Source of the DNA: JAUYQR01 sp963822435
GTDB taxonomy: Bacteria; Pseudomonadota; Alphaproteobacteria; Rhodobacterales; Rhodobacteraceae
NCBI GenBank assembly: GCA_963822435.1
Contig: CAWGHN010000003.1
Location: 186,001 to 250,000, forward strand
Length of the DNA: 64,000 bases
Reading direction: 5' to 3'
The translations under genes and the position numbers were made by a program. Within the stretch, counting starts at the first letter, position 1. Every line of letters starts with the position of its first letter. Under the pieces are notes generated by a model that saw only the letters and a list, made by a program, of their open reading frames with translations, did not search any database and was not told the DNA's origin. This document shows positions 1-7,093 of this stretch, in pieces.

Positions 1-192
1 GCCGCGCTTCGGCAGGCGCCGATACAGCGGCATCTGGCCGCCTTCGTAGCCGCCGATGGCGACGCCCGAACGGGATTTCTGACCCTTGATACCACGGCCA
101 GCGGTCTTGCCCTTGCCCGAACCGGGGCCACGGGCCACACGCTTTTGCTTTTTGGCAGCGCCGGGGTTGTCGGCGAGTTCATGCAGTTTCAT
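1..192 (-). CDS. rplO: 50S ribosomal protein L15 (N-terminal part, cut by window start)
   Basis: The reading frame begins with an ATG at 192 and runs off the window edge, so only about 64 residues are visible. They start MKLHELADNPGAAKK and continue with the glycine/lysine-rich GSGKGKTAGRGIKGQKSRSG stretch that is typical of the rRNA-embedded tail of bacterial L15. L15 is a late-assembling protein of the large subunit. In most bacteria rplO directly follows rpmD. Here it is separated from rpmD by two unrelated genes and has a promoter-like sequence of its own, so it probably starts a separate transcription unit running on to secY outside the window. Confidence 0.95.
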   Translation of the reverse strand, partial: MKLHELADNPGAAKKQKRVARGPGSGKGKTAGRGIKGQKSRSGVAIGGYEGGQMPLYRRLPKRG

Positions 193-290
193 GTCGCAAT
201 CTCCTTTGCCGGAGGGCCCCTGCCTGCGACGGACGGGGGCAACGCGGCGTTTCTTGTTGATTCTCGTGGCCGATAGCGGACCACCGCGGG

Positions 291-319
291 GCATTACCTC
301 AGCCTGCACGCGATGGCAA
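291..319 (-). promoter_or_regulatory. Predicted sigma70-type promoter for rplO
   Basis: On the minus strand TTGCCA (319-314) and TAATGC (296-291) are separated by exactly 17 bases, about 100 bases upstream of the rplO ATG. The palindromic end of the conserved upstream element (331-403) lies 11 bases further upstream. The match to consensus is moderate. Support comes from the need for a new promoter after the terminator at 1475-1504 and the two intervening genes. Confidence 0.45.
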
Positions 320-330
320 GGGGAACGGGC

Positions 331-403
331 GTCCCACCGTGGGACACCCTACCGAAGTTATATATTTCAATGGCTTGAGAGCCACACTAAGACTTTGTTA
401 ACC
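331..403 (-). promoter_or_regulatory. Conserved ~73-bp palindrome-containing upstream element, copy A
   Basis: This stretch begins with the perfect-arm palindrome GTCCCAC-C-GTGGGAC (331-345), has CAATGGCTTG at 368-377, AGCC at 380-383 and ends in GTTAACC (397-403). The same four blocks in the same order, with the palindrome-to-CAATGGCTTG distance identical (37 bases) and the others within one base, recur at 32611-32684 upstream of secE. It ends 13 bases from the 3' end of the GFA gene and lies just upstream of the predicted rplO promoter. Function is not known; a regulator site or a small dispersed repeat are both possible. Confidence 0.6.
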
Positions 404-415
404 CGCCCGAACCCG

Positions 416-856
416 TCAGTGAGCGGCGGGCCACACAAACTCAGGCCGCAGGCTGTCATAGACCGGGCGACCGTCGTGCGGCTTTTCGTAGCCTTTGGTT
501 TCATCCCAGAAGGCGTGGTAGGTGGCCTTTGGGAACGTGGCGTCGTCGTAGCCCATGACATTCGGCACGGCGACGCGGATGCGGTGCTGCTTGTCATCCA
601 GCATCAGGACCGCGCCGCAATCGGCGCAAAGGCAGATTTCCAGCGGGCCGTCCGGATTTTGCGCGTTGAACGGCACGCGCTTGATCTTTTCGGGGTGATC
701 GACGCTGACATCACCGTGGTTGAAGAAGGCGACATGGGTGTGCTGCTGCCCGGTGACGGATTTGCAGACGTTGCAGTGACATTCATGGTTGTCGATGGGT
801 TCGGCGGCGGCTGTGACATGCACATGCGCGCAGCCCCCCGCGTAGGTCGCGGCCAT
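416..856 (-). CDS. GFA-family (glutathione-dependent formaldehyde-activating enzyme-like) protein
   Basis: A 146-residue protein with the cysteine pattern of the GFA/CENP-V fold: Cys9, then Cys26, Cys28 and Cys31 in ECHCNVCKSVTG, and Cys75, Cys77 and Cys80 in CLCADCGA. These are the ligands expected for the two structural/catalytic zinc sites. Family members bind zinc and, in the founding enzyme, glutathione; formaldehyde chemistry has not been shown for most paralogues, so the substrate is open. The ATG at 856 gives the usual family N-terminus (MAATYAGGCAH); the frame stays open further upstream but that extension looks non-coding. The gene lies between rplO and rpmD, where ribosomal protein genes would normally be adjacent, and is divergent from the MAPEG gene. 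Confidence 0.8.
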   Translation of the reverse strand: MAATYAGGCAHVHVTAAAEPIDNHECHCNVCKSVTGQQHTHVAFFNHGDVSVDHPEKIKRVPFNAQNPDGPLEICLCADCGAVLMLDDKQHRIRVAVPNVMGYDDATFPKATYHAFWDETKGYEKPHDGRPVYDSLRPEFVWPAAH

Positions 857-1006
857 TTTCAATCCTCCCTGGCGACTCCTGTCCGTGGCGGACAGCCGAG
901 TCGCGGCAAAGCGTAGCATTGAACGGCGGGATCGCGAAATTTCCCCAGATGATTGACAGCCGGCCAAGCGTGCAGGACGCTTGACGCAGCCATGCGGGAG
1001 AAGACG

Positions 1007-1471
1007 ATGGGAGAGTGGCACACCGGGAACCCGGTTTTCGTGACCTATGTGATCGCGGCGGCGCTGACCGTTCTGAAGGTGATGGGTCAGGGCTGGATGA
1101 CGGTTTACCGGATGACGCGGATCGGCGGCGGCTATGCGGCGCCCGAGGATCTGCGACCGGGGTTGATCAACAAGGCGCCCGATCCGTCGCAACTGGAGGT
1201 GAACGATTACGTCGACCGGTCACGCCGGATGCACCGCAACGATCTGGAGAACATTCCGGCGTTCTGGGCAGCGGGGCTGGTCTTTGTGGCCGTGGCCCCG
1301 CCGCTGTGGCTGGCGCAGGGGCTTATGTATGGGTTTGTGGCAGCGCGGGCGGCCCATGCGGCGGCCTACGCGACAGCGCAGTCGCACGAGGTGCGGGCGA
1401 CATTTTACACGGTGGGGTCGCTGATCGTGATGGCGATGGCGATTTATGCGCTGGCGGCGGTGGTGCAATGA
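1007..1471 (+). CDS. MAPEG family membrane protein
   Basis: A 154-residue integral membrane protein with about four hydrophobic segments (roughly residues 7-27, 84-100, 103-120 and 132-152). It carries the family hallmark region RSRRMHRNDLENIPAFWAAG, where the R-x-x-x-N-x-x-E-N-x-P core resembles the glutathione-binding part of eicosanoid/glutathione metabolism (MAPEG) proteins. Bacterial members are generally described as membrane glutathione transferases or peroxidases; the substrate here is unknown. The ATG at 1007 is preferred over 992 and 953 because GGGAG lies 6 bases upstream. It is convergent with rpmD and shares a hairpin terminator with it. A glutathione link with the adjacent GFA gene is suggestive only. 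Confidence 0.82.
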   Translation: MGEWHTGNPVFVTYVIAAALTVLKVMGQGWMTVYRMTRIGGGYAAPEDLRPGLINKAPDPSQLEVNDYVDRSRRMHRNDLENIPAFWAAGLVFVAVAPPLWLAQGLMYGFVAARAAHAAAYATAQSHEVRATFYTVGSLIVMAMAIYALAAVVQ

Positions 1472-1474
1472 ACA

Positions 1475-1504
1475 ACGCCCCCGCGGTTCCGCGAGGGCGT
1501 CTTT
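1475..1504. terminator. Bidirectional hairpin terminator between MAPEG gene and rpmD
   Basis: A 10-position stem (ACGCCCCCGC / GCGAGGGCGT with one mismatch) and a 6-base loop sit between two convergent genes. It is followed by CTTT on the plus strand and by TTGTT on the minus strand, so it can serve both. On the minus strand it ends the rpmC-rpmD run of ribosomal genes. Confidence 0.7.
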
Positions 1505-1531
1505 AAGATCACGTCAGCCCAGAGGCCGGAG

Positions 1532-1729
1532 TTAGCCGCGCTCTTCGATGATCTGCACGAGGTGGCTGATCTTGTTGACCATGCCGCGCACGGAAGGCGT
1601 GTCTTCCAACTCGCGGGTGCGGTTCATCTTGTTCAGGCCAAGACCCTTGAGGGTGGCGGTCTGGATTGCCGGGCGGCGGGCGGCGGAAGCCACCTGCTTG
1701 ACCACGATGGTTTTCTTTCCGTCTGCCAT
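1532..1729 (-). CDS. rpmD: 50S ribosomal protein L30
   Basis: A 65-residue L30 starting MADGKKTIVVKQVASAARR, with the family's conserved core around GLGLNKMNRTRELEDTPSVRGMV. It is a small large-subunit protein that contacts 23S rRNA. The ATG at 1729 was chosen over an in-frame TTG two codons earlier because it follows the rpsE stop codon by two bases, giving tight coupling. Transcription probably stops at the hairpin 28 bases downstream rather than continuing into rplO as in the standard spc operon. Confidence 0.97.
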   Translation of the reverse strand: MADGKKTIVVKQVASAARRPAIQTATLKGLGLNKMNRTRELEDTPSVRGMVNKISHLVQIIEERG

Positions 1730-1731
1730 GA

Positions 1732-2310
1732 TCAAGCCTCCACGACTTCTGCTTCGGGCTTCTTCAGGATCTCGGCCACTTTCTTGCCGCGGCGTGCCGC
1801 GACCTGACGAGGGCTGGTTTCCTTTTTCAGACCGTCAATGGTGGCCCGAATCATGTTGTAGGGGTTCGAGGAACCGATCGCCTTGGCGACCACGTCCTGA
1901 AGGCCCAGCATTTCGAAGACAGCGCGCATCGGGCCGCCGGCGATGATGCCGGTACCTGCAACAGCGGTGCGCATCACGACCTTGCCAGCGCCGTGGCGGC
2001 CTTCCATGTCGTGGTGGAGCGTGCGGCCGTCACGCAGGGCGACACGGATCATCTGGCGCTTGGCCTGTTCGGTGGCCTTGCGGATCGCCTCCGGCACTTC
2101 CTTGGCCTTGCCCTTGCCGAAGCCTACGCGACCACGCTGGTCGCCGACAACGACGAGTGCTGCAAAGCCGAAGCGCTTGCCACCCTTGACGGTTTTCGAG
2201 ACGCGGTTGATCGCGACCAGACGGTCGGCGAACTCCGGGGTTTCCTCGGGACGGTTGTCGCGGCGGTCGTTGCCCCCACGATTGTCCCGGCGGTTATCAC
2301 GTTCTGCCAT
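1732..2310 (-). CDS. rpsE: 30S ribosomal protein S5
   Basis: A 192-residue S5, longer than the E. coli protein because of an N-terminal extension of about 25 charged residues rich in Arg, Asp and Asn before the S5 core begins at EFADRLVAINRVSK. The core carries the conserved glycine loop GGKRFGFAALVVVGD and the double-stranded RNA-binding-like domain followed by the C-terminal beta-alpha domain. S5 lies at the mRNA entry site and affects decoding fidelity. The gene precedes rpmD with a two-base gap and follows rplR after an unusually wide 125-base spacer that holds a small GC hairpin (around 2384-2401). Confidence 0.97.
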   Translation of the reverse strand: MAERDNRRDNRGGNDRRDNRPEETPEFADRLVAINRVSKTVKGGKRFGFAALVVVGDQRGRVGFGKGKAKEVPEAIRKATEQAKRQMIRVALRDGRTLHHDMEGRHGAGKVVMRTAVAGTGIIAGGPMRAVFEMLGLQDVVAKAIGSSNPYNMIRATIDGLKKETSPRQVAARRGKKVAEILKKPEAEVVEA

Positions 2311-2435
2311 AAGGCAATCCTTCGATGGTGGCGCAGCAAGCGCGCCGTTGTGGCCAATCCTGGTGGGTGCATGGCTGGCATGGCCCCCGGATCATCGGGG
2401 GGACGCGCCCGAAAGGGACGCCCCCCACTTTTGAT

Positions 2436-2795
2436 TTAGAACTTCAGTCCGCCTTCACGGGCAGCATCGGCCAAAGCCTTGATCTTGCCGTGGAAGAGGA
2501 AACCGCCGCGGTCGAAGTAGCATTCCTCGACCCCGGCCTTCTTTGCCCGCTCGGCGATGGCCGAACCGATCTTTGCCGCCGCTTCGACGTTGTTCTTGCC
2601 GACGACGCCGAACTCTTTCTCCAAGGAGGAGGCCGAGGCGACCGTCACGCCCTTCACATCGTCGATCAGCTGCACGCTGATGTTCTTCGAGGACCGGTGC
2701 ACCGACAGGCGCAGCCGACCATGCGAAGTCGCCTTGATCTTGTTCCGGACGCGCAAGCGGCGCTTGAGGAACAGCTCTCTCTTGTTGTTTGCCAT
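2436..2795 (-). CDS. rplR: 50S ribosomal protein L18
   Basis: A 119-residue L18 with the basic N-terminus ANNKRELFLKRRLRVRNKIK and the conserved RLSVHRSSKNISVQLIDD and DRGGFLFHGKIKALADAAREGG segments. L18 binds 5S rRNA with L5 and L25 and brings it to the central protuberance. It lies 12 bases after rplF on the minus strand. Confidence 0.97.
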   Translation of the reverse strand: MANNKRELFLKRRLRVRNKIKATSHGRLRLSVHRSSKNISVQLIDDVKGVTVASASSLEKEFGVVGKNNVEAAAKIGSAIAERAKKAGVEECYFDRGGFLFHGKIKALADAAREGGLKF

Positions 2796-2807
2796 TTCTC
2801 TGAGCCC

Positions 2808-3341
2808 TTACTTCTTCTTGCCTTCCTTGCGGAACACGAATTCACCCTTGTAGCGGATGCCCTTGCCCTTGTAGGGCTCCGGCTTTTTCCACTCGCGGAT
2901 GTTCGCGGCGACCTGACCAACAAGCTGCTGGTCAATGCCTTCCACAATGATTTCGGTGTTCTTCGGCGAGGTGATCGTCACCCCCGCCGGGATGGCGAAG
3001 TTCACTTCGTGGCTGTAACCCAGCGACAGTTTCAGCACGTTGCCGGCCATCGCGGCGCGGTAACCCACGCCCTGGATTTCCATTTCCTTCTTGAAGCCGG
3101 TCGACACGCCGTCGACCAGATTCTGCACCATCGAGCGGCTCATGCCCCACTGCTGGCGGGCGCGCTTTGACAGGCCGCGCGGGGTTACCTTTACGGTATC
3201 CCCTTCGACCGTCAGGGTCACGTCGTCGCCTGCGGTGAAGCTGCGGGTGCCTTTCGGCCCCTTCACTTCGATGGTCTGACCCGAGATCGAGGCGCTGACG
3301 CCTTTGACCAGGGTTACGGGTTTCTTGCCGATACGAGACAT
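2808..3341 (-). CDS. rplF: 50S ribosomal protein L6
   Basis: A 177-residue L6 starting MSRIGKKPV. Its two repeated L6 domains include the conserved motif at GYSHEVNFAIP and the C-terminal signature KPEPYKGKGIRYKGE. L6 sits at the base of the L7/L12 stalk next to the GTPase centre. The ATG at 3341 is 10 bases from the rpsH stop codon and follows GAGGGTGG; the open frame continues upstream into rpsH but that part is a shadow. Confidence 0.97.
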   Translation of the reverse strand: MSRIGKKPVTLVKGVSASISGQTIEVKGPKGTRSFTAGDDVTLTVEGDTVKVTPRGLSKRARQQWGMSRSMVQNLVDGVSTGFKKEMEIQGVGYRAAMAGNVLKLSLGYSHEVNFAIPAGVTITSPKNTEIIVEGIDQQLVGQVAANIREWKKPEPYKGKGIRYKGEFVFRKEGKKK

Positions 3342-3351
3342 TCCACCCTCC

Positions 3352-3750
3352 TCAGAATACGGTGCAAAGCACTTCGCCGCCAACATTGGCAGTGCGTGCG
3401 CTTGCATCCGACATGACGCCCTTCGGCGTCGACACGATGGAGACACCGAGGCCGTTGCGGACCGTCGGGATATCCTTGACGCTCATGTACACGCGGCGGC
3501 CCGGCTTGGACACGCGCTTCAGCTCGCGGATCACGGGGGTGCCTTCGTAGTACTTGAGGCTGATGACCAGTTCGCCCTGACCGTTGTCGGACGGGTTCTT
3601 TTCATAGCCGCGGATGTAGCCTTCGGACGCAAGCACATCCAGCACCCAGGCGCGCAGCTTGGAAGCCGGCGTCGAGACGGTGGACTTGCCGCGCATCTGG
3701 GCGTTGCGGATACGCGTGAGCATATCGCCGAGAGGATCGTTCATGGACAT
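3352..3750 (-). CDS. rpsH: 30S ribosomal protein S8
   Basis: A 132-residue S8 starting MSMNDPLGDMLTRIRNAQ, ending in the conserved SDASARTANVGGEVLCTVF. It binds the central domain of 16S rRNA and in many bacteria also represses the spc operon at an mRNA site overlapping the rplE start; that control is not testable here by eye. It follows rpsN after 12 bases. Confidence 0.97.
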   Translation of the reverse strand: MSMNDPLGDMLTRIRNAQMRGKSTVSTPASKLRAWVLDVLASEGYIRGYEKNPSDNGQGELVISLKYYEGTPVIRELKRVSKPGRRVYMSVKDIPTVRNGLGVSIVSTPKGVMSDASARTANVGGEVLCTVF

Positions 3751-3762
3751 GTGTCTCCTCCC

Positions 3763-4068
3763 TTACCAGCTGGACTTTACCATGCCAGGGATCTGGCCGA
3801 ACGAGGCGAGATCACGCAGCATGATGCGGCTGAGTTTGAGCTTGCGATAGAACGCATGCGGACGGCCCGTCAGCTGGCAGCGGTTGTGCAGCCGGGTGGC
3901 GGACGAGTTGCGGGGCAGCTCGGCCAGTTTGATCGAGGCCTTGAAGCGCTCTTCAACCGGTTTCGCCTGATCGTTGATCACCGACTTGAGGGCGGCCCGC
4001 TTGGAAGCATGTTGCTTCACCAGCTTGGCGCGCTTCACTTCGCGGTTCACCATGGATTTCTTGGCCAT
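3763..4068 (-). CDS. rpsN: 30S ribosomal protein S14
   Basis: A 101-residue S14 of the long, zinc-free type: the CxxC pairs of the short form are absent and the C-terminus reads RNSSATRLHNRCQLTGRPHAFYRK followed by SRIMLRDLASFG. It belongs to the small-subunit head. Its ATG overlaps the rplE stop codon by one base (TAATG), so the two are translationally coupled. Confidence 0.97.
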   Translation of the reverse strand: MAKKSMVNREVKRAKLVKQHASKRAALKSVINDQAKPVEERFKASIKLAELPRNSSATRLHNRCQLTGRPHAFYRKLKLSRIMLRDLASFGQIPGMVKSSW

Positions 4069-4646
4069 TACTCTTTCCCTCGCACGGTGTCGGTGAAGGG
4101 CATGTTGAAGTGGATCAACAGGGCCTTCGCCTCGGCGTCAGTCTTTGCGGTGGTGCAGATGATGATGTCCATGCCGAGCACTTCGTCGACCTTGTCGAAG
4201 TCGATTTCGGGGAACACGATCTGCTCTTTCAGGCCCATGGCATAGTTGCCGCGGCCGTCAAACGAGGTGGGCTTCACGCCGCGGAAGTCGCGGACGCGGG
4301 GCAGTGCGATGGTGATCAGACGGTCGAAGAATTCGTACATCCGGTCGCCGCGCAGCGTGACCTTGCAGCCAAGCGGCATCTGTTCACGAACGCGGAACCC
4401 GGCGATCGAGTTCTTGGCGTGCGTGATGACAGCTTTCTGGCCGGCGATCAGGGTCAGCTCTTCAGCCGCCTGCTTGACCTTCTTGGTGTCCTTGACCGCT
4501 TCGCCAACGCCCATGTTCAGGACGATCTTGTCCAGACGCGGGAGTTGCATCGCGTTCTTGTAGCCGAACTCTGCCATCAGGGCCGGACGAATCCGGGTCT
4601 GATAGTCAGCCTTCAGGCGCGGGGTGTACTTGGCCGTATCCAACAT
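4068..4646 (-). CDS. rplE: 50S ribosomal protein L5
   Basis: A 192-residue L5 with the conserved LPRLDKIVLNMGVGEA and GAxxTLRGDRMYEFFDRLI-like segments (here GCKVTLRGDRMYEFFDRLI). It binds 5S rRNA and contacts P-site tRNA. It overlaps rplX upstream and rpsN downstream by one base each, the tight arrangement of the spc operon. Confidence 0.97.
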   Translation of the reverse strand: MLDTAKYTPRLKADYQTRIRPALMAEFGYKNAMQLPRLDKIVLNMGVGEAVKDTKKVKQAAEELTLIAGQKAVITHAKNSIAGFRVREQMPLGCKVTLRGDRMYEFFDRLITIALPRVRDFRGVKPTSFDGRGNYAMGLKEQIVFPEIDFDKVDEVLGMDIIICTTAKTDAEAKALLIHFNMPFTDTVRGKE

Positions 4647-4951
4647 CAGATCGCCTCCCCGGTCGATTTGGCGAAGCGCACCTTCTTGTCGCCGTCCATG
4701 CGGAAGCCGACGCGGGTGGGTTTGCCGTTCTTGTCAACAATGGCAAGGTTCGACAGGTCGATCGGCATCGCCTTGGCGATGCGGCCGCCCTGCGACGCCG
4801 CCGATTGCTTGGTGTGACGGATGGCAACATTGACGCCATCGACGACGGCCTTGTTGTCCTTCGGGCTGACGGCGGAAATCTCGCCGGTCTTGCCCTTGTC
4901 ACGGCCGGTGAGCACCATCACGGTGTCACCCTTCTTGAGCTTGGCGGCCAT
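4646..4951 (-). CDS. rplX: 50S ribosomal protein L24
   Basis: A 101-residue L24 starting MAAKLKKGDTVMVLTGRDKG, the KOW motif that lets L24 act as an early assembly initiator on 23S rRNA domain I. It overlaps the rplN stop codon and the rplE start codon by one base each (TGATG at both junctions). Confidence 0.97.
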   Translation of the reverse strand: MAAKLKKGDTVMVLTGRDKGKTGEISAVSPKDNKAVVDGVNVAIRHTKQSAASQGGRIAKAMPIDLSNLAIVDKNGKPTRVGFRMDGDKKVRFAKSTGEAI

Positions 4952-5319
4952 CAGAGCACCTCCGGAGCCAGCGAGATGATTTTCATGAAGTTCTTCGCGC
5001 GAAGCTCACGCACCACCGGCCCGAAGATGCGCGTGCCGACCGGTTCACCCTGGTTGTTCAGGATGACGGCGGCGTTGCGGTCAAAACGGATCGTGGTGCC
5101 GTCTTCACGGCGAACTTCCTTGGCGGTGCGGACGACAACGGCCTTGCGGACGTCGCCCTTTTTGACACGGCCTTTCGGAATGGCTTCCTTGACCGACACC
5201 ACGATGATGTCGCCCACAGAAGCATAGCGGCGATGCGAGCCACCCAGAACCTTGATGCACTGAACCCGGCGAGCGCCTGAGTTGTCAGCAACATCCAGAT
5301 TGGTCTGCATCTGGATCAT
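4951..5319 (-). CDS. rplN: 50S ribosomal protein L14
   Basis: A 122-residue L14 starting MIQMQTNLDVADNSGARRV, with the signature GSHRRYASVGDIIVVSVKEA and the C-terminal FGPVVRELR. It forms an intersubunit bridge with 16S rRNA. A 63-base spacer separates it from rpsQ, wider than the overlaps further down the unit. Confidence 0.97.
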   Translation of the reverse strand: MIQMQTNLDVADNSGARRVQCIKVLGGSHRRYASVGDIIVVSVKEAIPKGRVKKGDVRKAVVVRTAKEVRREDGTTIRFDRNAAVILNNQGEPVGTRIFGPVVRELRAKNFMKIISLAPEVL

Positions 5320-5382
5320 TTGGTTTCTCCCGACCTTTGGGGACCATTCCCCAGGGTTTCGATGAAGTCAGACGAAAGGTGT

Positions 5383-5622
5383 TTACGCCGTGGCGTCGAC
5401 AACCACCGTCCAACGTTTGGTTTTCGAGATCGGAGCACATTCCTCGATGCGGACGGTGTCGCCGGTCTTGTAGGTGTTCAGCGCGTCGTGAGCCCGATAC
5501 TTCTTGGACTTGCGGACGGTCTTTTGCAGCAGCGGGTGCTTGAAGCGGCGCTCGACCAGAACGGTGATCGTCTGCTCGTTCTTGTCGGAGGTCACGACAC
5601 CCTGGAGAATACGTTTCGGCAT
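5383..5622 (-). CDS. rpsQ: 30S ribosomal protein S17
   Basis: A 79-residue S17 starting MPKRILQGVVTSDKNEQTITV with the OB-fold core and the conserved GDTVRIEECAPISKTKRW near the C-terminus. It is a primary 16S rRNA binder. It lies 12 bases after rpmC. Confidence 0.97.
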   Translation of the reverse strand: MPKRILQGVVTSDKNEQTITVLVERRFKHPLLQKTVRKSKKYRAHDALNTYKTGDTVRIEECAPISKTKRWTVVVDATA

Positions 5623-5634
5623 GGTGTGCTCCTC

Positions 5635-5835
5635 TTATTTCGCGGCGTCAGTAGCTTTTTGGACAAGCACCGTCTTGATGCGGGCAACGTCACGCTTGAC
5701 GTTGCGCATGCGCGCGGTGTTTTCCAGCTGGTTGGTCGCGGCCTGGAAGCGCAGGTTGAACGCTTCCTTCTTGAGCTGAACCAGGCTGTCGCGCAACTGG
5801 TCCGGCGTTTTCGTACGCAGTTCGTCGGCTTTCAT
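5635..5835 (-). CDS. rpmC: 50S ribosomal protein L29
   Basis: A 66-residue two-helix L29 starting MKADELRTKTPDQLRDSL with the conserved KKEAFNLRFQAATNQLENTARMRNVKRDVARIKT. It lies near the polypeptide exit where trigger factor and SRP dock. Normally it is directly behind rplP; here about 2 kb of unrelated genes and a terminator intervene, and it is the first gene of a new unit with a promoter-like sequence 110-140 bases upstream. Confidence 0.97.
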   Translation of the reverse strand: MKADELRTKTPDQLRDSLVQLKKEAFNLRFQAATNQLENTARMRNVKRDVARIKTVLVQKATDAAK

Positions 5836-5945
5836 GCCGTTTCCTTTTCCACAATCACCAGACGGCCCCTTGTGAGGTTACCGTTGACCTGGCGGATCAA
5901 TGACAAACCAACGAATCCGGGAGCCCCGGAATCGCTGGATGGCGT

Positions 5946-5974
5946 CGTATAGGGGGGAAGGGCGTGGGGGGCAA
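5946..5974 (-). promoter_or_regulatory. Predicted sigma70-type promoter for the rpmC-rpmD unit
   Basis: On the minus strand TTGCCC (5974-5969) is followed after 17 bases by TATACG (5951-5946). The pyrimidine-rich spacer ends in CCCCCC before the -10. The rpsL promoter at 17236-17264 has the same -10 hexamer preceded by CCCCC, so both may belong to one class of ribosomal promoter in this organism. It lies about 111 bases upstream of the rpmC ATG. Confidence 0.5.
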
Positions 5975-6012
5975 GGGGGAAGTTGGGGGGCTCGTACTAC
6001 TAGTGATCGAAG

Positions 6013-6511
6013 CTAACTCTTAAAATTATGCCAGCCTGAACCGCCGCACTTTGCGCAAGAAACCTTGAAGTTACCCGATCCACCACACTTCTTGCAGCTT
6101 GATGAATAGTCACCCGTTCCATCGCAACTCCGGCACGGAACAACCGAAGCGTTCCTAAAGATACCTGTCTCATTGCATCTCGGCACGGCCTCCCCCGATA
6201 CTTGCCAGTTCCTTCGCAGGTCGAGCAACGTCTCTCAGGCAAGTTAAATGCACCAGTTCCCTCGCATTTGCCGCAACTACCAGTGTAAGTGCCGGAGCCA
6301 CTGCATACTTTGCAAGTCAGGGTGATCGAACCAGCGCCCTCGCATTTGAAGCATGTACCGTAGCTATTGACGGGGCTGATAAAATTCTTGAAACCAGTGG
6401 ATGTCTTCGATTGGTCGCGATCGACGCGCGCATGCCAAATTTCCTTCGGGCACGGTTCTTGGCAGACTTACTTATGGCCGATCCGACAAGGAAAAGACCC
6501 AACCCTTTCAA
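6013..6511 (-). pseudogene. Broken CxxCxGxG-repeat (DnaJ-type zinc-ribbon) protein gene
   Basis: Read across two minus-strand frames, this stretch encodes eight tandem repeats of the DnaJ cysteine-rich motif, seven intact: CFKCEGAG, CKVCSGSG, CGKCEGTG and CSTCEGTG in one frame, then a degenerate PRCNETG, and CRSCDGTG, CKKCGGSG and CAKCGGSG in the next, ending in TAG at 6013. The frame changes at a run of five C on the plus strand (6192-6196), and one extra base there restores a continuous reading. The first of these frames has no usable start codon and closes at 6468; a further one-base shift near 6446 would join it to a hydrophobic N-terminus from a TTG at 6511 (LKGLGLFLVGSAI). There is no J domain, so it is not DnaJ itself. 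Base composition is visibly less GC-rich than its neighbours, suggesting transfer. It may be a true pseudogene or an intact gene hit by sequencing indels. Confidence 0.5.
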
Positions 6512-6545
6512 CCAGCTCGAGGTTAAGCCTCGCCAAGGGCGCACC

Positions 6546-6797
6546 CTACCCCAACTTCTCCGCAATCCACATCTTGATCAGCGACTGCCGCGTGACGCCC
6601 AGGCGCCCGGCTTCCTTGTCGAGGTCTCGCACCATCCAGGCCGGGAAGTCCACGTTCACCCGCCGGGGTTCCTGATTGGGGCGGCGGGCTTTGGACCAGT
6701 CGAAATACTCACTGACGTCTTCACCATTGTCGAACTTCTCGTCCAACTCTGCCGCCGTAATGGCCTTGGGTGCCTTTGTGGCCTCAGTTGCCTTCAT
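6546..6797 (-). CDS. brnA: BrnA-type antitoxin
   Basis: An 83-residue protein from the ATG at 6797. Its C-terminal half (RRVNVDFPAWMVRDLDKEAGRLGVTRQSLIKMWIAEKLG, shown here only in outline) is a ribbon-helix-helix DNA-binding domain typical of BrnA: a beta strand after PRRVNVD, then two helices ending at IKMWIAEKL. The N-terminal part is the toxin-binding region. It overlaps brnT by 14 bases, the normal toxin-first order of this module. BrnA neutralises BrnT and represses the pair's own promoter. The frame stays open upstream of 6797 but that part lies inside brnT. Confidence 0.85.
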   Translation of the reverse strand: MKATEATKAPKAITAAELDEKFDNGEDVSEYFDWSKARRPNQEPRRVNVDFPAWMVRDLDKEAGRLGVTRQSLIKMWIAEKLG

Positions 6798-7053
6798 AGT
6801 AGTCCACCTCTTCTTTCCGTGCCCGCCGAACCGAGATGATCCGGATTGCCTCGCCGCGCAGAGTGCAGATCGCGGTCCAGTGCCTGCCATCAATCCGCCC
6901 AATTGCGAGGAAACGCTCCTCATCGGTCATGCGAGACTTCGACCAGACAATTTCAAGCCCACCATCCACCCACAACGCCTGCGCCTCGACAAAGTCGATG
7001 CCGTGCTTGTCCTTGTTGGCGGCGCTTTTGGCCGGGTCGAACTCGAACTTCAT
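6784..7053 (-). CDS. brnT: BrnT-type ribonuclease toxin
   Basis: An 89-residue protein with the BrnT pattern: FEFDPAKSAANKDKHGIDFVEAQ at the start, the DEERFLAIGRIDGRHWTAICTLRG beta sheet, and the RIISVRRARKEEVDYYE end where the family's catalytic arginines lie. BrnT has a RelE-like fold and cleaves RNA to stop growth; it is held by BrnA. It is followed by brnA with a 14-base overlap. The pair lies in the accessory block between rplP and rpmC. Whether it stabilises that block is inference. Confidence 0.87.
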   Translation of the reverse strand: MKFEFDPAKSAANKDKHGIDFVEAQALWVDGGLEIVWSKSRMTDEERFLAIGRIDGRHWTAICTLRGEAIRIISVRRARKEEVDYYEGN

Positions 7054-7093
7054 GGGGCAATATAGGATAGAAACTATACCATTTCAAGAATAG

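Noticed and set aside
86..916. Plus-strand frame of 276 codons across rplO, the intergenic element and the GFA gene
   Set aside because: It runs antisense through two supported genes and has no motif or ribosome-binding site.
6013..7079. Insertion sequence or prophage remnant in the rplP-rpmC block
   Set aside because: No transposase or integrase fragment, terminal inverted repeats or target duplications could be found by eye.
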